Shown here piece after piece: positions 40,953 to 46,771 of a DNA stretch of 46,771 nucleotides. The DNA is from Rhizopus sp. PT2906 (Eukaryota; Mucoromycota; Mucoromycetes; Mucorales; Rhizopodaceae), in NCBI GenBank assembly GCA_025529335.1, contig JAMYHX010000341.1:1-46771 (forward strand). The letters run 5' to 3'. The position numbers were made by a program, and so were the translations under genes. The notes beneath the pieces are model-generated. The model saw nothing but the letters and a program-made list of their open reading frames with translations, was not told where the DNA came from and searched no databases. The stretch's first letter is position 1; each line of letters starts with the position of its first letter.

Positions 40953-42165
40953 TTAAATGATGAATGGGAACATTGTTGCATGCTTCAGCAATTCTCGTCT
41001 CAAGATCTTCGTTATCGGAAAAGACTCCTCTCTCTTGACTTTGTTTTTGACAACAGACCAAAATTGCTCAATAGGATTGAGTTCAGGAGAATAAGGAGGA
41101 AGATAGATGCTCCTGTAACCTCTAGAAGTGATTAATTCATCAATGTCTTTGTGCGTATGGATGGGAGCATTATCCATAACAATAAAAAAAAACCTTTCAT
41201 AAGAGGATTTTTGTCCATTTCATCTAGAGTATTTCGAATGAAATTCAAATGAAATTCAAATAATGCCCAATCGTAGTGTCTTTTGCTCTTTTTGTGTCAG
41301 ATGTCTGCTTTCGTTTTCTTCCACCTTCAACCTTACGTTGCTTAGGTTTCTCAGCTACTCTGAGCTCAATGTCTACTACTCCCAAGGCACTGATAGCGCG
41401 CCTAAAATTGTATGGGAAATTGCTCTAGTCGACTTAGTTTTTACTATAGCCGGTGTATCAACTGTAGACCAAGCTGAAGGTGAACGCATATTTATGTTAA
41501 AGCCACTTTCGTCAACAAAAACATAATTAGACATATAATCCATATCAGTTGCTGCCCATCGATTTATCCATTCAAATCGCTGTTGGAGTTTATCATCGGA
41601 ATTTCTTTCCTCAGGGTGCAAAGTAGCTCTTTTAAAAGACAAATTGCGTTCATTCCTGATGAAGTTGCGAACGCTCGTTTCTTTTGAATTGAAGTTTTCA
41701 AACGACTTTGTCAAACCCTCAATAACATCCACAACGCGTGCGTCAGGGCGCTGATCGTATAAATTTATAATGTACTCTTTGTGTTCTTGCTGTAGCATTC
41801 CAGTTTTTCTCTTATCATGATTTCTTTGCTTCTCGAATATATTCCATTCTGGATCGTCCTTTAATCTTTTAGCCCATTGTTACCCAGTACGCTCAGTCAC
41901 ACCAGACAATCTAGCAGCTTTCGCAGCTTTGTATAATCTAACTTGTAAGTAATAAAGAAAGAGAACTTTCTGGTCGGTAGAATACACATTATACCCTTTT
42001 TTATCATCTTTAGAAATTTTTTTCTTTCGTCCTTAAACTCACTTCGTTCATAGTCTCATCAAGCTCATCTCTCATTCGTTCTTGCTCAGATGGCTGAGCT
42101 TGTATGTACTTTTGAAATGTCGTAAGAGTTTCCAAATGAAATGGATCGACATCTTCAACTCACTC
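40953..42165 (-). mobile_element. Mariner-like transposon, almost full-length but inactive transposase
   Basis: On the minus strand the transposase can be followed almost from end to end: FHLETLTTFQKYIQAQPSEQ, KVLFLYYLQVRLYKAAKAARL and SGVTERTG (HTH), then an open 140-residue frame (41798-41376) with NYVFVDESGFNINMR, then GVVDIELRV, GGRKRKQTSDTKRAK, and finally MDNAPIHTHKDIDELI with YLPPYSPELNPIEQFW (41177-40953). All three DDE blocks are present. Lesions include a stop after TERTG, a frameshift near 41380, a duplicated ATTTGAATTTC word near 41235-41260 with a stop, and a T-run frameshift near 41185. It is younger than the other transposon relics in this window. Confidence 0.8.
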
Positions 42166-42212
42166 CATTGCGTCGTTGCCTCTTTCGTCAAATATTTTAC
42201 TTTTTCCGTCTT

Positions 42213-42215
<3 letters not shown>

Positions 42216-42246
<31 letters not shown>

Positions 42247-42344
42247 AGAGGTAACAGAACAACTATACCTCGTTATGTTTGTGTAACCAAGGTATCAACG
42301 AGGTATCGTTATTCTGTTACCTCTCCTTTTTTTTTTTTTTTTTT
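42216..42344. repeat. Foldback repeat: 34-bp arms flanked by A-run and T-run
   Basis: Left arm 42241-42274 and right arm 42297-42330 are reverse complements at 32 of 34 positions, separated by 22 nt. The left arm is preceded by a run of A (42216-42244) and the right arm is followed by 18 T (42327-42344), so the foldback extends outward into A:T pairing. The core word is GGAGAGGTAACAGAA. It could be a small MITE, two abutting transposon ends, or a hairpin RNA source. It sits just beyond the N-terminal end of the mariner-like element. Confidence 0.85.
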
Positions 42345-43138
42345 CAAAACTACCATGTTGTGATTGGACCAAGAGCTGCTTTTTAATGAATGCAGATAGC
42401 ATCAGCGACTTCATTAATGAAAATGTACTCGATCCTTTGTTTGCCCTTTGGATATTTTTTTCATGAAGCAAAGGCAATCATTATCATACATGAAAAGAAA
42501 GAATGATGAAACCATACAGCTGCTCTATAAGGTCGCTCAAAATATTTTTGGCGATACCTGTGCCAAAAAAGAATGTACAGCTGAAAAAAATAGAAGATGT
42601 TTGTAGCCAAACAAGCATTAATCGAAGATGTCAAAGAATAAGCACTACGAAAGAGAACAATAGATACCTTGTACGATCATTATAACCTAAAGTATCTTGG
42701 TTGCGCTTGCCACAGTCCTAGAAGCTTTTAAGATATACACTCGTAGATTTGCCCGAGCCTGATTAGAATATGGTCATTATGTGTGTGTGTTAACAACAGG
42801 ATAGCTTCACAATCATTTTTCAAGTTTCTTTGATCATCATCTATTACCGCTATTGACCAGGACAGCTCAACATTTCAAAAATCCAATCCATTCTCAATTA
42901 AATAATTAAATATTCTACGCCGAATGTCCGGAGTATGCAATTGGTTCGCTCCCCGCTACTTTCCTGTTCGCTGTATCCTTAGAAATCCCTTCAGCTGTTA
43001 CATGGCAATCATCAACCAATAGGAAAAGTTATACAAATAAAGCATATCTTCCAAACAATTTGTTTTCCGCTTTACAAACAAAATGAGAGGTAAATTCAAT
43101 TTTTCTATTTTTATACATTTTTTATATTAATAATACAA
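42345..43138. other. Spacer, possible decayed coding DNA
   Basis: Plus-strand stretches around 42460-42690 have runs of open frame but no recognisable motif and internal stops. The last ~100 bp form the AT-rich upstream region of the transcription-factor gene; an isolated ATG at 43083 is out of frame with it. Confidence 0.4.
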
Positions 43139-45810
43139 ATGGCAACTTCACCTACAGCTGAATCGCAGTCAAGACAGAGAGTGAGTAGGGCCTGGTATGT
43201 CTATTAATAATTAATCATGCCAGTAACTAATTAAATGACAAAAGTGACCTGTGTAGACGAAAGAAAGTAAAATGTGACGGTGCGACACCTGTTTGTGCAA
43301 ATTGCAAAAGTTTTGGACTAGAATGTACCTTTAAAGACATGACAAAAAAAGTAAATTTAAGCTACAATTAAAAGAGAGACAATGAAAGAGAGAGGAAGAG
43401 AGAGAGAGAGAGAGAGAAAGAGGGAAATCCAAAGTTCAATTGATAGATACTAAACCCTGTATATGAATTGTTTTATAGCGAGGGCCTCCAAAAGGATACA
43501 TTGAGGCTATTGAAAATCGATTATACAAATTAGAAAATTTTCTAGCAGAACTAGCAAAAAGCGGTGATATACAATCAAGCCATTTATTGATGGAATTAAA
43601 CTCTCCTTTGGAGACGCCAACAGGAGAACAGATTCGGGCACGACCGGTGAGAAGGGTACCAAAGTCAGAGCGAAATAAAGTGTTTTTCTGGCAGCAAGAC
43701 AAGGCAGGGAAGCGAAAAAGAGAAAGTTTATTGTCAGACAGTGATACAAAAGATTATCAACAACAGGAACAAGATCTATCGTCAAGAGAAGAGTCAATGG
43801 ATGAAGGAGTCGGTCAATTGGCTATGGATGAGAATGGGCAAGTGAGGTATCTTGGCAAATCATCTGGGTACTATTTACTACAAAGCAGCCGAACGTATCA
43901 AAATGGCGCATTTCATTTTGCAAATTATGGAAAAAAGCGTAAAAGGATACCTCAACTGCGGCCTGTTGATCCGCTAGAATTGCCACCCAAAGATCTATCA
44001 GAGCATCTTATCCTCCTGTACTTTCGATATTTCTACCCATTCTTACCTTTATTCTTCAGACGTCAGCTGTTTTCTGCTGTAGAACCAGGAGTAACACCCC
44101 TTTTGTTGAACTCAATCTATGCAGTTGCTTCAAGGATATCACCGGATGTCAGAGTCCGATCAGATCCAGCTTCACCTGATACTGCTGGTGATATATTCTT
44201 TGAAAGAGCTGAGAGATTGCTAGATGAGTCCTATGATAAGCCAAGTATATCAACCGTTCAATCACTGCTGTTACTCGCCAGTCATCAGCATGGTGCAATG
44301 AGATCTGCAAGAGCTTGGCTATATAGTGGCATGGTATGTTGTATTTGTTTTTTAGTAAGGTATGCTAATGTTTGAAAATTAGGCTTTTAGAATGGCGCAA
44401 GATTTAGGATTGCACCGAAATTGTGATCACTGGAACATACCTCCAGAAGAACGTGAGAGACGAAAGAGAGTGTTTTGGTGCTGTTACATTGTCGATAGAC
44501 TAGGGAGTGCAATGTATGGACGAGCAACGACATTTGAAGAAAAAGATTGTGATGTACCATTCCCATCAGTAGACGATCAAAATCTGCTTTCTTCGGATGG
44601 TGAACCAGTTCGTTTATTAGACAATTTTATCAACTTGATCAAAATATGTGATATACTAGGGCATGTTCTCAAGTGTATCTATTATGTGCGTTCCTTGCAG
44701 AATACAGAAGCTAAACAAGCAGATTCAGTGCTTACTACATTAAACAAGAGACTACATCAGTGGTATGATCAGTTACCCAGCTCATTAAGAATCAAAAATG
44801 ACAAATCAGGAAAAGCACCAAGCGTTGCTGTGTGTCAATTACACTTGATTTACTATACAACTGTCATTCTATTACACAGACCATTTATACCTGGACCTGA
44901 TCAAAGCGTATCAGTACCATCACTTTTGCCTTGCGCTTCTATTTGCGCTTCAGCTGCTGACTCTATTTTATCCATCACAACATATATGCTAGAACACAAC
45001 CAGCTTAAATACGTTTGGAATTTTGCAGTCTACTACATATTTTCAGCTGGTATCATATATATTAAAGACGCCAATGACAGTAATTCTGAAAAGCTAATGG
45101 AGGCAAGGATGAAAGTGAACAAGTGCATGCAGGCGCTAGATGAGATTGAATCAACATGGGTGACAGCAAGTAAACGATGTCAGATCATAGCAGAACTGAC
45201 TGGCCTTCAAGATCCTAACCTAGGAAATGATGATCAAGAAAACAATATATCATCCTGGCAGCCTCATGAACTCTATAGTGGGCGAATAGGCTCAACAACT
45301 GTAAAAAGTGAAGAATATGATGACCGTAAATCTCTGTATACGACAAACAGTGCCGACTTTGTGAATCTTCCTAATCCATATCAGCCACAAAGAATAAATA
45401 GCATCACAATGGATCCGTTCGCAGCTCCTGGCATTATTCCAGTTGATAATAATATCAGCAGCAATAAGCAATATGATACTAGCTCATACTGGGAATCTTC
45501 GCTTGATGATTGGGATCAGTTCCAATCATCACACCATGAAGCCGCTCTTGTAACCTCAACACCGTCAGTATCACATTATCAAGAAAAGCAACATTTGATA
45601 CACACAGATCAAAACGTGGACGTACTGTCAGGGGTGCCGCTGCCCTGGGAGACAACACCATCGTCGGCAGCAAATAATAAAACAAGTGGCAGCTTTATAA
45701 ATTATTTGCAGTCAAATAATGAAAATGACAGAAGCAGCGCAGATGGCGGGCCATCTAACAACAGCAATAATAGCACACTAAAAGATTTAGCAAATGCGTA
45801 TTACTGGTAG
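43139..45810 (+). CDS. Zn2Cys6 fungal transcription factor
   Basis: Four exons: 43139-43194, 43245-43350, 43479-44333, 44383-45810, giving 814 residues. The binuclear zinc cluster is at 19-46, CDLCRRKKVKC then PVCANCKSFGLEC (C-x2-C-x6-C-x6-C-x2-C-x6-C), and its first Cys codon is split by intron 1. A linker (GPPKGYIEAIENRLYKLENFL) forms the short dimerisation coiled coil. The fungal_trans domain spans about 220-500: HLILLYFRYFYPFLPLFFRR, SLLLLASHQHGAMRSARAWLYSGMAFRMAQDLGLHR, RKRVFWCCYIVDRLGSAMYGR. The C-terminal 250 residues are Ser/Asn/Gln-rich and probably activate transcription. A GA repeat occupies intron 2. Target genes cannot be inferred from the neighbours. Confidence 0.92.
43385..43427 (+). 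repeat. GA-rich microsatellite in intron 2
   Basis: A purine tract made mostly of GA dinucleotides inside the second intron of the Zn2Cys6 gene, making that intron (128 nt) more than twice the usual length in this window. Confidence 0.8.
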
Positions 45811-46771
45811 TTGAAAGATAGCCTGGTTTTTCTTCTCTTTTTCCTTGCTGAGCTAGATATACAAAAAGAGAAACTACTACTACTAAATTGATATATTTAT
45901 AAAAAAAATTGTCCTGTTGTAAATAGAATATATAAATAAGGACTTTAGCCTTTTCTTTGGAAAGGCTGTCAAACTTTTTGATTCTTGACTGCTGCTGATT
46001 GCATAAACGATATCTCTTGATTCATGTTTATTCAAAAATAAATAACTACTAAAAATTGCATGTCAGAAGGAGCCTTTAGGGGAAATGTTGTTTATCTATT
46101 TATATAGAACTAGTTCAGATTAGTCTTGCTGTTTATCTATACAGAATAAAAAATTGTCCTATTAAAAAAACATTCAAGCTGATCAATCCGACTATTGCGG
46201 CTTTTGTGGGGGATTTACAGATTGTAAAAGGAGCTCGTAATTAAAAATCAGCTAGTTGCACAGACTGACATTAATATATAGCATGTCACTAATGAAAACT
46301 ACCTATGTGAGGTTATATAGTGATTATTACCCCCCAAACTGCTTCATAATGATGCATATGAAGCAATCATTAAACCGTTGTTTCCTTGGATTATCAGAGA
46401 CAAAGAAAAGTGCGTTAAGTGAATATATTTTATTAAGACTAAAGAACAAAAAGCCAAAGTGTGGGAGTAACAAAATGAAGTTTTTATTAGAGTAAGCAAT
46501 AGTTTGATTTTCAGAGAGAGAGAGAGAGCTTTGAATAAGCAGAGACTTTTCTTTTGATAGCCAAGCAGAGAGATTTCTTCTTTTTTTTTCTTTCCATAAG
46601 TCCAGAAGGCCGCATTATCACTAGCTTGCAAACCCAAGATGACTAGAACCATAGACTGCATGCCAGAAGACTACACAGTGTAAACCCTCCATGAAAAAAA
46701 AAAGTACTCAAGTCTCAAATTAAAAGTCAATCTCAAAACCATACCACGGTAAATTCAACGAAAGAGGCGCT
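45811..46771. other. 3' flank and AT-rich end of window, no gene seen
   Basis: Downstream of the transcription-factor gene there are only short AT-rich ORFs (for example 46256-46495 plus and 46344-46661 minus) without motifs. No RNA gene or transposon end was recognised. Confidence 0.5.

Noticed and set aside
42503..42685. 60-codon plus-strand ORF
   Set aside because: No motif, and the neighbouring frame is equally open and then stops.

Overview
The window reads as nuclear DNA of a fungus of the Mucoromycota, most likely Mucorales. The evidence is AT-rich intergenic DNA, many ~50-60 nt GT-AG introns, the end of a GH45 endoglucanase, LYS9 of the fungal alpha-aminoadipate lysine pathway, and decayed Tc1/mariner and LINE elements of the kind common in mucoralean genomes. 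No rRNA, tRNA or CRISPR array was seen. Names come from reading translations and motifs by eye; no database was searched. Exon joins were built by hand from splice sites and frame continuity.

Layout. 1-4 kb: GH45 3' end, a rearranged LINE relic, a DNAJC8/Spf31-like splicing co-chaperone, and LYS9 (-). 4.5-7.4 kb: a tandem pair of small secreted 8-cysteine (CFEM-like) proteins with near-identical promoters and signal peptides. 7.9-9.8 kb: a transposase relic, then an unrecognised acidic protein with an internal repeat. 9.7-13.6 kb: a SIP3/LAM-type BAR-PH-VASt membrane-contact protein (-). 13.7-19.6 kb: five minus-strand thioredoxin-fold copies (three glutaredoxin-like, two thioredoxin-like) among transposon debris; only the last has an intact active site. 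19.6-21.2 kb: unassigned DNA. 21.3-23.9 kb: a CD2BP2/Lin1-like U5 snRNP protein facing homogentisate 1,2-dioxygenase. 24.8-25.3 kb: a Tc1 relic. 25.3-27.7 kb: a fusion gene that reads NUDIX, two CCCH zinc fingers, Trp-Arg repeats, W2 domain. 27.8-31.8 kb: SGT2 and a RasGEF protein, head to head. 32-37.3 kb: TAF11, a four-span membrane protein, mitochondrial BCAT and a polytopic membrane protein. 37.7-39.0 kb (-): a protein with a TPX2-like Aurora-binding N-terminus. 39.7-40.4 kb: MET8. 40.9-42.3 kb: a nearly complete mariner-like element and a strong foldback repeat. 43.1-45.8 kb: a Zn2Cys6 transcription factor.

Most genes are unrelated housekeeping functions: amino-acid metabolism (LYS9, HGD, BCAT), siroheme (MET8), splicing (DNAJC8-like, CD2BP2-like), transcription (TAF11, Zn2Cys6), ER protein targeting (SGT2) and signalling (RasGEF). 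The accessory-looking parts are the secreted-protein pair, the eroding redox cluster and the transposon islands. The items I would follow first are the NUDIX-CCCH-W2 fusion, the redox cluster, the promoter-plus-signal-peptide duplication, and the TPX2-like gene.
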